Made by a program: the position numbers and the translations under genes. From Campylorhamphus procurvoides (taxonomy: Eukaryota; Chordata; Aves; Passeriformes; Dendrocolaptidae), in NCBI GenBank assembly GCA_013396655.1, contig WBMV01007704.1:502153-566152 (forward strand): a stretch of DNA of 64,000 nucleotides, given 5' to 3'. Position 1 is the first letter of the stretch; the number at the start of each line of letters is the position of its first letter. The notes beneath the pieces are model-generated. The model did not search any database and was not told where the DNA came from. It worked only from the letters and a program-made list of their open reading frames with translations. Below, in pieces: positions 11,001 through 24,403 of this stretch.

Positions 11001-12608
11001 AAATGATAGACAGATGTAAATGATTATCAAATCCAGCCCACAAGTGCTTATTCACCTGCTGTCATCACCTTTGATTACGATGACGTTGCAGGAAGGACTT
11101 TTACTGAAACGGTGAAGCCCTTTATGAAACAGTCTGAACAAATGTAAACTTGAAAACGTAGTGCAGTTTTCTAATAATTTAAGGCTGTTAAGAATATTTT
11201 GTACACAGATGTATCCTCAGCTTCTGGAAAACAAAGTGACTCATCTGAATCAACATAAGTCTAACCGTTCACTCCAGCCCATATCCTGGGCCTAAAACCC
11301 TGCAGAAACATCTCAGAAGAAATAAAATTATTGTGCAGCTCCTCCAAAATCTGTTTAGTACATGGAGTTACTACATCTGGATTTCAAAAACTGTGATGAT
11401 GTCTTGCCTCCCTTTTCAGAAGACACCCAGACTCAACCCTTAACCCAGGTGACAGCCACATAGAACATTTTTACAGTGATTTTGCTTAAGAGGCAAGAGA
11501 TGAAGATTATTAATAAGCAGGTCTTCTACTTGGAGGTCATGGGAAGCAATTTTCAGCTGAAATGAAGCCTAAACTACAGCCTTGGTGTAGCTGCACGGTT
11601 TGCCATGAATTAGGGAACTGAGTAACTTTCTCCAATGTTCCTTATAGTGACTAGTCCCGTTTTCTGCCACGAAACATGGCTGTGGGACATTTGGGGTCAG
11701 GAACCGAAGGGCAGAGGTTACTGAAGCATCCTGCCTATGCAGTGAGAAGTGACCTTTACTTGACAAAGCAGAAGTAACATGGGATCTAAAAGAATGGTAT
11801 TCAAATAGCTGGTCCATCCAAAACATTGCGTTTGGATTGATCCTAATCAGCCATAATTTCCTAGTTTAATGGCCAATTAAAAGGCCATTTGAAAGTAAGA
11901 GAAGCAGAACAAATCAGCATGGAAAGATTCTGGATGGTCTTTAGAAAGTAATTCAAGTTTACTTAGTTTTACACATCTAACTAGTAAGAAAAGGAGGAGG
12001 TAATGGATGTCTTGCTCAGAAATTAATACAAATTCATTAAATAACTTGTTTCAGCATGAGATAAAATCTGAAGCATCACTGAAAAGTAAAATGAAATACC
12101 TGCATTATAGCAAAGTATTTATCTACCTAATATCACAGCTAATACTAAATGGAACTTTATAAAATTCCCTACCTTGACTTGATGTGAGGAGCAGAATTAA
12201 ACTCCAGATTTTTTTTATGTGTATTTACAACTGTGATCAGACATATAATGGTCAGAATGATTCTGTTTTACCATGTTTAAAGCTGAATTATTTGTATGTT
12301 AAATGCATCTTCAATTTTTATTTTTTTATCATTTTCCTGGAAATGAAATTCCTTAAACACTACAGGCCAAAAGTGAGAGCCACATTACCTCTGTTCTTTT
12401 CATGGCTGGAGGTACCAGGAAGATCCTTTTGTGACCAGAGGCAGGGATACCTCAGTTCCTGAAGTGAGCCAAGCAGATCGAAGTGCTGAGGATGAAAACG
12501 CGGAGCCCTGGTGCCTCTTTCATAGGGATCAGCCTGCAGTTCATAAGCTCTGGAATGTGGATCCATTGATTTAGGCACTCATTTTGCAAAGGCAATTGTA
12601 AAGATAAT

Positions 12609-12629
12609 CACACACACACACACACACAC
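12609..12629. repeat. CA dinucleotide microsatellite
   Basis: About ten perfect CA units followed by a C-rich stretch. Confidence 0.95.
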
Positions 12630-14087
12630 CCCACCCCAGTTAATTCAGAATTTAACCTGTTTCAGAAGATTTCCAGAGCAGAGCAAGAGTCCCTCTCATA
12701 GCCCCGGGTGGGGCACCAAGGTTTCAGTCAACAGCTAAGGCCTCCCGAGCCCTGTCTATTGCTCCTTATCAGAGGTCTCTGGCAGATAGTGCCTGCCACA
12801 AAACAGCTACTGATGGCTCTCACCGCAGCCTCGCTCTAGGGAAGAGCTGCTCTTGCAAGGCAATAGATGCCCTTTTTCCATTCTCTTCACTAGCAGGTCA
12901 CATTTTTCCATCAGTTTATTTTGGATTCAGGCAGGCAGATGTGCCACTGATTGTACAATATTGTAGGAGGAACTAGCCAATGCTAAAGACATAAAGAGCA
13001 GCAGATCTGTGCATAAGCCCAACACAAACCTTTTCAAATTATGGCTTCCATGGCAGTATCAGCATCCCATTCTCAAAAGACAGTAATCCCCAAATTTACT
13101 TTTTCCTCAAACACACACAGAGACAGCAATGACAACCCTTTGCACCATCATGGCAAAGAGAAGCGATATAAAACCCCTGTGACTAATCATTGAGCCCTCA
13201 CACTAAGTGCCTGACTTAGCTGCATTTTAACTTTGTTTCCTGAGGAAGATCGTTGACAGACTTACCAACCACAGCTTTTGTCGGTAATTTATTTTTCTCG
13301 TTGCCTGAGTCCCTCCTGCATTGCCATGAGGAGACAGTAAGGTTTCCCAGTTAGGACATGCAGTCTCCACTGTGCACTGAGGCAGAGCTTACTGTTTGGT
13401 CACTGGTTCATCATGGGTAGCTTGTATTTCAGTCTGACTTCACCATATGAAATATTAATATTACATATTAATATATAAGAGGAAGTTAATATTCAGAACA
13501 ATGTATTTAATGCTTTGTTAAGAGAAGGAGCCAAGACTCAATTTTGCCTTCCATGGTAAAAATTAATTTACTTGAATGGGAACAGTCAGACATTCGGCAA
13601 CAATTATTGCTAGTAAATTAGCAGAGTGTCAATTAATAATTGTATTTCAATCCCATTAAGGCCTCATAAGAATGAAAGCTCCGGTTTGCCTCACATCTGT
13701 GCATCCACAAAAGAAGCAACATTGTCCTGTTCTGCCTCCCTAGCACAGTGATGCACAATGAGTGGATTTTACAGTCCCCCCCTCCCCAGTACATTTATTT
13801 GTAGAGAGTTTTGCCTCGTTAGAGCTGTGAACATGCATGGCCACAGCTTTCCCAATTTCAGATCAATGAGCCACACAGCAAAGAGCGCGGCGTTGGCAGG
13901 TCCTCCGCATTCATGTGAATGAAATGAAAGGGAGCTGAGTTCTTGGCTCCAGTTTTCTGTCACTCCATTGTCATTCAACAAAACGGACCAAAGAGAAAAG
14001 CAATCAATCCATAAACTCGTGAAGCCTCAGTCTCCAGCTGTCATCAGCTTTGAGCTCCCTCCACTGATCTTATCTGTTGCAGAGTGA

Positions 14088-14127
14088 TTGAAAGTAATTT
14101 GTTTTGGTTGAAAGTAATTTGTTTTGG
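14088..14127. repeat. Perfect 20-bp tandem duplication
   Basis: Two exact head-to-tail copies of a unit beginning TTGAAAGTAATTT and ending GTTTTGG. They are followed at once by a related GTAATTAGATTATC, so homeodomain-type AT cores recur three times in about 55 bp. Confidence 0.9.
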
Positions 14128-17100
14128 AGAGTAATTAGATTATCTCTTGGGGGGCTTCCTACCTGGTGACCCAGTGTTTCTCCTTGGCTTGCTGCTCATT
14201 AACATCAATTACCATAGAGACACTCTTCAAAGGAAGGCTTGCACTGCCCAGGGTGGGGAACCTATTAAGAAATATACTTCTCGTTCCTGCTAGGAGGTAA
14301 TAAACCTTCTGATGTCAAACAATTATTTGGGGGTCAGACACAGATGATCCCAATGGGGCTTAAGCCTTTCATTTGCCATCCAGTGTGGGATGCTTAGTAA
14401 CTAGACAATGAGCTGGGTCTTTCTGTAACAGTTTGTGTTGAACAGGCTCAAGAAAACTGCTGTGCAATATTTGGGAGCATTTCCTGACACTGGACACATA
14501 TTCCACACTTTCAGGGGTACTGAGATGGCAAATAAAATGCATCCCTGTCGGGGAAAGTGCCAAGAGGCTCAAAAGTTCATACTCTGGTTCTTGTCCCCAG
14601 AATCAACTCTTTTTAATTGAGACAATTTATCTGGTTATGGATATGACACAGCACTGATAAGCTTCATAATAAAACTAGTATCAATTTTTTCTGCAATAAT
14701 GTGAGCGCTGAGTCGTTGCCTGCCTGTGACATTTACTGGCACTGATTACATCATTACTACTATGCCATCCTGCAGAACAACACAAAATAAAGGAAAACCA
14801 AAATGATCTACCTTTGGGACCCCAGCTCATTTCAGACACAGTAAATCTGAATAATAAATCGCCCTGGTTATACACTCTTGTACACATACTCAGTCTAAAA
14901 TTTTCCTGTGTCACATCTGATTTTTGTGCTGCTCAGGCAGTAGAAAAAGTCTACAGAGGGAGCAGGAGTTACCTCTAAAGGCAAAGTTTGGTTGTGCAAA
15001 GGTTGCGTAGAGAGGTCCAAGTGTCACCAAATGTCCTGGGCTGGCCCTGGGCATGCAAGATGAACTGGGGCTGACCACAGGGAAGCTGGGGGAAAAAAAC
15101 CTACTGCAAACATCCTTGTGCAGCTATTCATGTTTACCTGCTCCACGGAGAGAGGAGTTTAAGTTGGGACAGGCTGAGTCATGGTGGAAGGGAAGCAGCA
15201 GCTGCATAGTCATCAAAACACACCCTGTTAGGTGACTTTGACTCCCAAGCTTTAAACGTGTCCTACAAGTTCTTTAAATCTTGTTTCTGGAGAGCTGCTA
15301 AATGCAAACATCTGAAGTAAATAACTGCTTTTTTTTTCATTTTTTCATTTCTTGTTTGAGTAATTAGGATATTATATCTGAAAGTGATTGTTTCATGTGT
15401 GCCAAGAGCAAATAATGAAGACCTTTGATGAATCCAGCTAGCAGCGTGTAAATGTGGGGAAGGAATGCAGAGGCAAATGAATGACCTTTCTGAAACAGAA
15501 TTTCTCCCTGCACCACCATTTTTATCCACACTGAAGTCACTTAATGCATTTACTTTTTCCTGCTGTGCATATTCCAGTTGATTCTTTGGTGTTTCCTTTT
15601 CCTAATAAAATGCACTGAAATTGCCTGAAGTGTTTGCAATGTTCTCTAAACAGGCTACTGTGTGCTTGTTTATGAGCAGTGGCTGCTTGTATAAAGCTAA
15701 ACATTTCCTCTTCCCATAGTTTTCTAGGAGTTCTTAGAACTTACATATTTTCTCAGATTACTTTTATATAATTTGGATATTCACACTGAGCTATGAATGG
15801 CCTGTAGCCACCTCTCCAGCCCCTAAGCATTAAGATAGATGTAGATAAAAAAGTTCTAGTTTTATTACTCATGATGAAGTTAGAAAATAAAAGACAAGGA
15901 CGGAGTATGGAAAATATTTTGTTTCTCAGGACCGCTCCTCACAGGTAAGGGTGGATTGACTCCTCCCACTGAGCTGCTTGGATGAGTGACTGTGGGATGT
16001 TACTCTACAGCCCAGGGAAACTGAGTCAGCTCTGTGGCACTCACATTATAAATCAAACTGAGTAAAGCAAAAAAAGCAGAAATACCATGAGAAGACTGCC
16101 AGTGATTTTGTTTTGCAGGGCTCTCCTTGGAGCCGAGGTTGGGAGGAGAGCTGCTGTGCCCATGAGCATCCTCTCCAGAGGGCAGGGGAAGGGTGCCTTG
16201 ACCCTGGGGATGTGGACAAGTGACCTTGTAATCCTGGCTCATGTCTGCCAGTGGGAAATAAAATTCAGTCCTTCAGCACTGAGGCTGGTTGTGAGAGTGA
16301 GAATGCCACAGGAAAATGAAGGGATCTGGCCTTGGTCTGGAAGGCTTCATGGCAGAAAAGAGCAGCAGGATGCTGAATGAATTTTAGCCCACCTGTGTCT
16401 TTTCAGGTGTGCTTTCTGTTTGAAGTTATACATTGTAAACCCCATCCCCCACTAAGTGTGGCGATTTAGAAGAAAATATGTTCAAATTACTAGATTTGTG
16501 CGTGTGTGTGTGTGCATGCGCAGTGGAAAAAGGGGTCTGTTTATAGCAGAATTCAAGCTGGAGTCAGAGTAAATGGGTTGAAGGAAAACTGATTTCCCTC
16601 TTTGCTGAGCTTCAGTCTGCTCTTAGGAGTAAGTGCTATCAGAGCACATGGACCGAATTCTCCTTGGAATAGACCAAACCTGGACTCACCTGTGCTCAGT
16701 GAAGTCTCCTGACATGCTGTTACCTGCTAATGGACACTCGGTCCATGGATCTGATTAGACTTTACCTGAAGCAACTCCCTTGAACAACGTCCAGTGTGGA
16801 TGCTACAGCACCCAAGGACTATTATGGGATAATTCAGGATATTCATAGCATTTTCTGCTTTCTTAAATAAATATTTTTTCTTCTGGGCATGACAGATGGC
16901 AGGTCCAGTCATTCCAAATCAAGAGAAGAAATGGCAAACCCCCTGAATTTCCTTTTGGGAAAATTGCATTTTTCCCAGCCATAAAAAAACCTGCACAAAG
17001 TCATAATAGGGAAATGAGACAAGTTACATATCTCAGAAATATTGTGAGTAGAGGGCTTCAAGTTTTGTATATTTTTTTTTAATGGGACTGTGGAAGGTAG

Positions 17101-20100
17101 GATTAGAATTTAAGGAATGAACCTCCTATCTGGAATGCAATAGAGCAAGTAGGAGTTAATTCTGAAATTAGTTTCTCATCCATGGGATTACAGCACAAGA
17201 AAATTTCTTAAGAGTTGTGTAAAATCTCATGTGAGTTTTGTTAAGGCTCCTGTGGGTCTCACATCTCCTGTCTACAGAAACCCTCTGCTTCTTCTTGATT
17301 CCCTCCTAGAGATGTAAGAAAGGAAAAGATGGATAAAGTGACATAGACATACCCATTCATGTTTTTTATCCACTGAATTGTTGACCATTACAAATGCAAC
17401 TACCAAGTCATTTTCTGTGCACATTATGGAGGAAAAATATTGTTCATGTGGATGGTTAATCAGGAACACTCTAGAAGCACAACAAGAGCTGATTTTAAAT
17501 GTGCAGGTTACTCAGGAAAGGCAGAAATGCAGGGTATTATTTAGGGATTTACTCATCCATAAGGACAGGAAATACCATATATGTGCACATCCTAAATACA
17601 GACATTTCGGCTTTTTTTTCTTTGAGACAGGTACCAGACACAATCCCAGATTCATATTACAAAGTGTCCACTGGCTACTGTTTGTACAAGCACTCACAGG
17701 TTAATAAATTATTTCAAGTCATCAAATCTCTGTGGGCACTTTGCAGAGTCTCATTTGTCACTGTCATGGCACATTCAATCACCCTGAGCTACGAGGTGAC
17801 CTCCAAAGCCCCAGAAAGCAAAGTCATCGAACTGCAAAACACCAAACGCAGTTGCTTTATCAAATACATGATGGTTTATCAGCTCATGTTTCTCCTTAGT
17901 CCAGGCTTTCAGTGCCAGCCTTTTTCCAACATTTCCAATTTACTTCCACAGCTTTGCCTACCATGCCCCTTGGTGGCTTTGCTGGCTCTGCCTTTTCCCG
18001 CCTAATGCTGCTGGATAATCCTGTCCAATCCCCCATATGAACAGCAGGGCTGTGAGGGATCCTGGGGACAGAAATTCTAGTAGAAGAAAAAGAAATGCCA
18101 GCACCCTCTTTATTTGGCTGACACAAGGATCCTGGGATAGCTGGTTTATTAAAGGTGTGTTGCAAGATAGTGATTACAGGGAAAGTTAGCTGGTTTCCCT
18201 TTGAAATACAGAAAGGTGGTGTTCAGGTAATGGTCTTGAACATTAGCCCTTTTGATGTCTGCAGGCTTTACCCTTGCACATCTGGAAGCCTGAACACCTT
18301 GTTATAAAGAGACACCCCAGCTCTGCTTCCCAGCTGGCTCCACAAAAGATCAGCAGGATGCACATCACTTACAAATGCCACTCTTTTCTTCCTCTTTAGC
18401 TTTCTTCAAATTGTATGTTGTTAACTTGCTTTGGTGACTGTTTAATTCATTTTCTTTTTACTCACCTTCAAAGAACAAGCAATCTGTCCCTGTGGACTTT
18501 GCTATGTTGCCATAGGAATGGCCAGGGCCAGGGCCCAGCGTTTCTCCTTGGAAGAAATTCAAGTCCCACTGAAGAGTACGTGAAGGCTTTGCTGTGGTGC
18601 CAAGTGTCACTGTGAAAGAACTGAGGATATCCTGGCAATCAAAGAAGATGTGGTGGGGTCAGTTTGGACACCAGCCTTATTACTTTCAGTCTCTCCAGTC
18701 CTGTATTTGATTACCTTTTACCTCTAGATTCAACTTCAGATCATATTAGGAGGGACAAAATGTCATTATAATTAAATAACTGCTTTATGGAAGCAGTGTC
18801 TGTGGAAAACTTCTTTGCGTCACAGCTCAGAAATAATATGCATGTTCCCACTCAGAAATGGGAGTAACCATCGTTGTTTTTCAAAATACTTGGGAAAAAA
18901 CACCATTGTGTTTGAGATGTTGTTTGATTTAGAGAGCCGCCTGTGTCTTCCAGGTAAGTGCTGTATTGGTTGCACTACCCACTTCAAGAAGTCTGGGGTT
19001 TCAAGATTGCTGTGTTAAACATAAAAGAGTTGACTCCATGGGACATAAGACCAAGGATTTTCCCTTTTTTTAAACTGGGTCCTATGTTGAGCCATTTGAT
19101 CCAGGGATTTGTTAAACCCACAACCACAGTGTTAAGCATCCTTCAAATGTTTTGTCACATCTGGAGGTGAATGTCTGAGGAGATTTCCAAGGACGTAAGT
19201 TTGGCAGGAATAAGATGAGTTGAATCCAGGATCCTGCCAGTTTGGTGGTGGCTGGCTGTGGATATCTACAGAACAAGATAAAAAGGAACATTCAGAGTAA
19301 TTCTTCAACCTCTGGCAATATTTCTTTAAAGATGCTTTTTGAAACAAAGGTTATAATCACATTTTCCCATTATGGCTTCAAACAAGGTGAGCCCAGTGCT
19401 GATTATTTACTGATTTCTAGTTTTAACGGTCTTCCCTTGAGCCCTTTTGAAAAGAGGCATCACATTTGTTCTCTTTCCTTCCTTTGATACTAAGGCTGGT
19501 GCAAATAGGGAGTTTCATACCAGTTATCAGTTCAGTGAGCCCATATTACCCTCTTGGATTTACTCTGGGATAGAAATGGAAAGAAAATACAATGAATGGA
19601 CATTTATACAATTAAAACATAATTCATAGAGAGCTTTCAGACCAAACTGGCAAAATGCATAGCAGCAATTCATCAGCTGATCTCTCTTGGCACTCAGTGT
19701 GGTCTAAAACCTCCATTAAGTAATAGTTTTATTGGGTTTTTTATATTTTCCACCCACTGCACTTCTTTTAAATAAACACATAAATTAAGGAATCTCCCAT
19801 TCTATCTTCTAATTTCTGAAATGTGAAGTACAAGAAAGTGCTGCATTTTAAGACAGGTTTTCAAGCAGCCAGTTCCCATCCAAGTCCATTGGTCCTCCCT
19901 CCCCTTCTCCTCCCCAGGAACACATTCCTGCAAAACTTCAGCTGAAGTGGCTTTGTTGTTTCCAGCATGCCCTGCCAGCTTGCAAGCCCATGCCATGACA
20001 CAGCATTCCTCCTGCTTTGTTTGGGCTGCTACACTTTGGGCTGACATTTTACAGGACTGCATTAATGTCTTTGTAAGACAAGGCTCCTTGTTGAGTGTAG

Positions 20101-20786
20101 TTCGCTGAAGCTGCAAGTTTTAGGCACAGACATGAGTGGGGTGTGCAGACAAGAATCCCAAAAGGGAGTTTCCCCCTCCCTTGGGGGTGTATGGCCTGTT
20201 TTGCCATGCATCTCGCCTTGGGCATGGGTTGCACCTCTGAAGCAAAAGCAGGACTGCCATTTACCTTGGCATTTCAAGGGGCAGGCAGAGTGGGGAAGAC
20301 TTTTCCAAACTCTCTGCAGGCACTCATTGTGTACCCACGAGAGGCTCGCAGAGATTTTTTGGACTGTAATGGGTAACCATATTCAGGGCACGTGGGACAG
20401 GACACAGGCTGGGTGTATTTCCTTACTAGTGCCTGCTTTAGGGCTTGACTTCACTGAAGTCCATAGAAGTTTCCCTCCTCACTTCAACACACCTGAATCA
20501 GAGCTGCAATGCAAAGTATACTGCAACTTATGTATAAAACTCTTTGTTACTTAGTGCTGATACATCTTTAATTAGCACCAAATGCTCTTTTAAAGACATC
20601 ACAGGGAAAAAAAATCTCACAGCAAACCATTCTCTCTGGCAAAGGAGGCAGCTTTTGCTAATAGAGGCTTGTAGGTGTTGGCTGGAAAGGACAGCTAAAT
20701 AGTAAATGTTTGCTCTCTACTTAGTGAATGTCTGTCACAGCCCTGCTAAGTAGCCAGAAACAAATTATGTGTGTAACTCAGCATGC

Positions 20787-20808
20787 CTCTCCCTCTCTCT
20801 CTCTCTCA
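20787..20808. repeat. CT dinucleotide microsatellite
   Basis: Near-perfect CT repeat with one CCCT interruption. Confidence 0.9.
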
Positions 20809-23589
20809 CTCCTCTGATTGATATTTGCTTATGCAGCCCAACTCTTTAATTTAATTAACGGGAATATGCTTATTTTACAAATTATAACCTTGTAATCTCC
20901 TTACCAGGAAAAAAAAGGAGCATTTTTTACCACAAGTTATTCTTTGTTACGCATAATTTTATTGCCAACACTGCTGTGACCCTCTATTTCCTAAAAACTT
21001 TCTGATTATTTCCATTAACTTAAAAGTGTATTTTATTTACATAAAATAAAGCCTCAAAAATACCCTGAAGATGTTTATTCTTAAACTGACTTCTAGAGTA
21101 GCTCAATTTTGAAGTGCTTGTGTCAAATATGACCTGGTATTGATTAGTTTTAATTGTGTATTTACAAAATAATTGAGTGGATTTGCCTGTAGTGTCATCG
21201 TATCAAACAACATTGTGAACTTCAGTGAAATTTCATAGATCCCCATGAAAGGTGAAGAAATGAATATGTGTTGATAGGTAGCAGAGGGATTTTAATGTCC
21301 GTATATCTATGTTTATATCTATAGCCATATTTGTAGAGTTGTGGCTGTTGCATTTTTTGTGATCCTTCAGCATAGCATGTCCACCTTTTGTGGATCTGCC
21401 TTAAATGTGGATTTATGATTGCCAGTTCATTCACCTTTACCTTTTATCTGGAATATATCCTTTAATGCACTCCCGCCACCAACATAAAGAAATATTTTTA
21501 TTGATGGTCACTTGTAAGGGTAATTCTGTTAACGCAGCGACCTGCACAGGTGAGTGCCCAACTGTACCCCTGGTAAGCCTGTAAAGCCACTGGGATCTTC
21601 CACAGAAGCAAAGAGACAGTAAGTTTGATGCTCCTATGAATAGAATCAGAACAAATTGGCAAGCAGAGGCATATTTGCTTCCATAGTTTTCTTAATTAAC
21701 TTTTCAAGAGTGCAAACAATGAATAAATGCAAATTTATACTACATCATATTCCAAAAATCTAGTGGAAAGAAACCTTAGATTTATGTCATCAGGAGAAAG
21801 GAGTATGGTACTTTTCAGTCTACAGCTCTGGTAGCTGCATGAACACATACAACTTTTTATTAAAGTTATATATAGTCTTTGTTTCTGCGTCTGTTCAGCC
21901 TTCTGTAGGAGTCACAAGGTGATTGCAGCACAATATTTTCATGAACGATTAATCTCTAATTCCATGTGGGTCTTTCAGTGACTGCACTGAATTATTATAC
22001 CTTATTAATTTTCTCTGATCATTATGCAGAAGAGCATTAACTTGTTTAAAAACTGAGCTTTAAACTAATAGTGTGGAATATTCTTCCAAGCATATGCATT
22101 CCTTCATTCTGAAAGGCCACTTTTCACACTCATCTGACTTGCATCTTTTCAGCCTGAAGAGATTTTTCTTGGGTTTTCACAAATTTATTCACAAATTATT
22201 TTAACTACTCTTTTTTCCTGTTCCTCATTTTGCTGGTTACCTGTGACTAAGAATAAGCTGAGGCTTAAAGGATCCAAATTAAATCCTGATTATAAGTGGT
22301 AATTGTTCTGCTAGGGTCACCCAGGTATGCACAGGAGGGCTTTCTTTAGATATGTAGTAATTACAGTCTAATTCCTAGTGTGAACGTTGTCACTGTGATA
22401 TTTATTTGATAATAAAGGGTGTAAAAGCCCAAGACTGAAATGTCTGAATTTGTAACTTTAGGAAGTATTTTGATAGGCTTTCATCACAAAATAACCTTTA
22501 TGCTTGTATTTGCTCCTTTAATCCATGTTTTAGACTAAGATGTATTCCAAAATGATAACATTTACTGAATAAGCTCTAGTCTAGTACATCCCAAGGAATT
22601 ACCATCTGAGGTACCTTATTGCATGAAGTCCCATTCTTTGCTATTTACTAACCATTCGTCCAAAATATTAACTCCATGAATTATTTGCTAATGGTATTTT
22701 ATGGCTACAATACCTATCATATAATTTAAATTTTGTATATATGTGTGTGAGTATAAATATGCATATGTTTAAATGAAAAAATATATCAAGAATTAATTTA
22801 AAACAAAATACTCTCTTGGATGTGACTAGTATCACTAGAATAAAGGTTTGCAGAAGATGCCAAATTTCTGATCATCGAGGTCAAATACCTCCAGTTTATC
22901 TTACTATGGAATTTCTTAGGTTTCCGTTTATAGGTCTGACTTCAGCAGTGTTTCTGCAATCAAATTCTTTAAAACACAATCACTGTTTAACACAAAGCCA
23001 TGTGAGATAGCCATCTACATAGATATCTTTGTGAACGAAAATACACTTTGCTTTGATTATTCCATCAGGGCAGACTTTCTTTTCATGGCATAAGACTATC
23101 AGAGTTATATTTATAACTTGCATAGCTCCATAAATACTTCAGTGCTTCTCCTTGACCATCCTAAGCATGCTAAAAAACCCTGTGCTGAAGTGCCCACACT
23201 ATGCTTGCAGACACAGATACAGCCCAGTGAATCATATCTGATAACATATCAGAGAGCACGAAGGACCTGGGGTTTATGCTTTTCTGGCTGGCAAACAGAA
23301 ACTTGGTGTTCCAGTTCTCTTTCCTGTATGGTTGTGACTAGTACTCCTGGCCCTTCAGATGGATGTGTTGAACTCTCCACCGTCTGAGCTTGGTCACTGC
23401 TCTCTGAAAGCTGGCTTGGCCACCTCTGCAACCCTCAGACATGGGGAGAGAAATTCCAAGAGGACTGAGAGAAAGGAGATGCATGGGTCAAGATCAAATA
23501 TAATCAAGTGAGAAGTTCTGTGCTAAAATGAAAAGGATATTCAACTTAATGAAGATGAAAACTATGGGCAGATACTGACCAGAGCAGTA

Positions 23590-23852
23590 AGAGTTCTAAA
23601 CCTAGAAAGGGTAGATTCAGACTAGATATAAAGAAGAATTCTTTTATCATAAAGGTGGTGAAACACTGACAGAGGTTGCCAAGAGAGGCTGTAGGTACCA
23701 AATTACTGGAAACATTGGAGATCAGACTGGAGGGAGCCTTGAAGAACCTGATCTCATTTAAGATGCCCCTGCTCATTGCAGGGGGGTTGAACGAGATGAC
23801 CTCTAAAGGCCCCTTCTAACCAAAACTATTCCATGATTCTACAATTCTATGA
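23590..23852 (+). mobile_element. CR1 LINE 3'-end fragment
   Basis: Diverged but recognisable: an AGACTAGATATAAAGAAGAA-type stretch, then ACAGAGGTTGCCAAGAGAGG, then GGTTGAACGAGATGACCTCT, ending in repeated ATTCTATG-type octamers. Strongly 5'-truncated, as CR1 copies usually are. Confidence 0.85.
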
Positions 23853-24164
23853 AAATAAACCCACCCTGACAAGAGCATAGGAGGTAGTCTGTGGATGTTA
23901 ACATCAGTAGGAACAAATCTGAGTCACAGGGTCAGATATAGGTACGAGTCACTCCCGTGTTGGCAGAGTTTGCATCACTGCTCTTGTGACCTGTGCCAGC
24001 AGGTCCAGGCCTTGGTCAAAACTTGAGTGTCTTTGGCCTTAACATGATGATGCATAAGGTCTCCAGAATAAAATCTAACAAAAGATCTCAAGGGAAAGAA
24101 AAAAGAGTATAAAAAATGGGAGAGAAATAAAAGAGCAGAAAAAGTGGGAGAGAAAGACTACCAC

Positions 24165-24403
24165 CTGATAGAGGGCAGGGATAGATGGGATATTGGGAAG
24201 AAATTCATCCCTGTGAGGTGGGCAGGCCCTGGCACAGGGTACCCAGAGAAACTGTGGCTGCCCCATCCCTGGAAGTGTCTGAGGCCAGGTTGGACTGGGC
24301 TTGGAGCAACCTGGGCTAGTGGAAGGTGTCCCTGCCCATGGCAGGGGGTGGAACTGGATGGGCATTACAGTCCCTTCCAACCCAAACCATTCTGTGATCC
24401 TGT
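24165..24403 (+). mobile_element. CR1 LINE 3'-end fragment
   Basis: Contains the signature GGGCAGGCCCTGGCACAGG, CTGTGGCTGCCCCATCCCTG and GGTGTCCCTGCCCATGGCAG, and ends CCATTCTGTGATCCTGT. A 246-codon minus-strand frame (25105-24365) partly overlaps it and is not treated as a gene. Confidence 0.92.

Larger units (their letters stand above)
5700..23560. other. Intergenic region upstream of FGF19, proximal part
   Basis: About 18 kb of mostly A+T-rich, non-repetitive DNA with no exon, RNA gene or transposon I can defend. All open frames are short (under about 170 codons), lack homology I recognise, and overlap on both strands. It contains a CA microsatellite (12609-12629), a CT microsatellite (20787-20808) and a 20-bp tandem duplication (14088-14127). 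Given the paralogous FGF neighbours it is a likely home for enhancers (inference). Confidence 0.55.
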
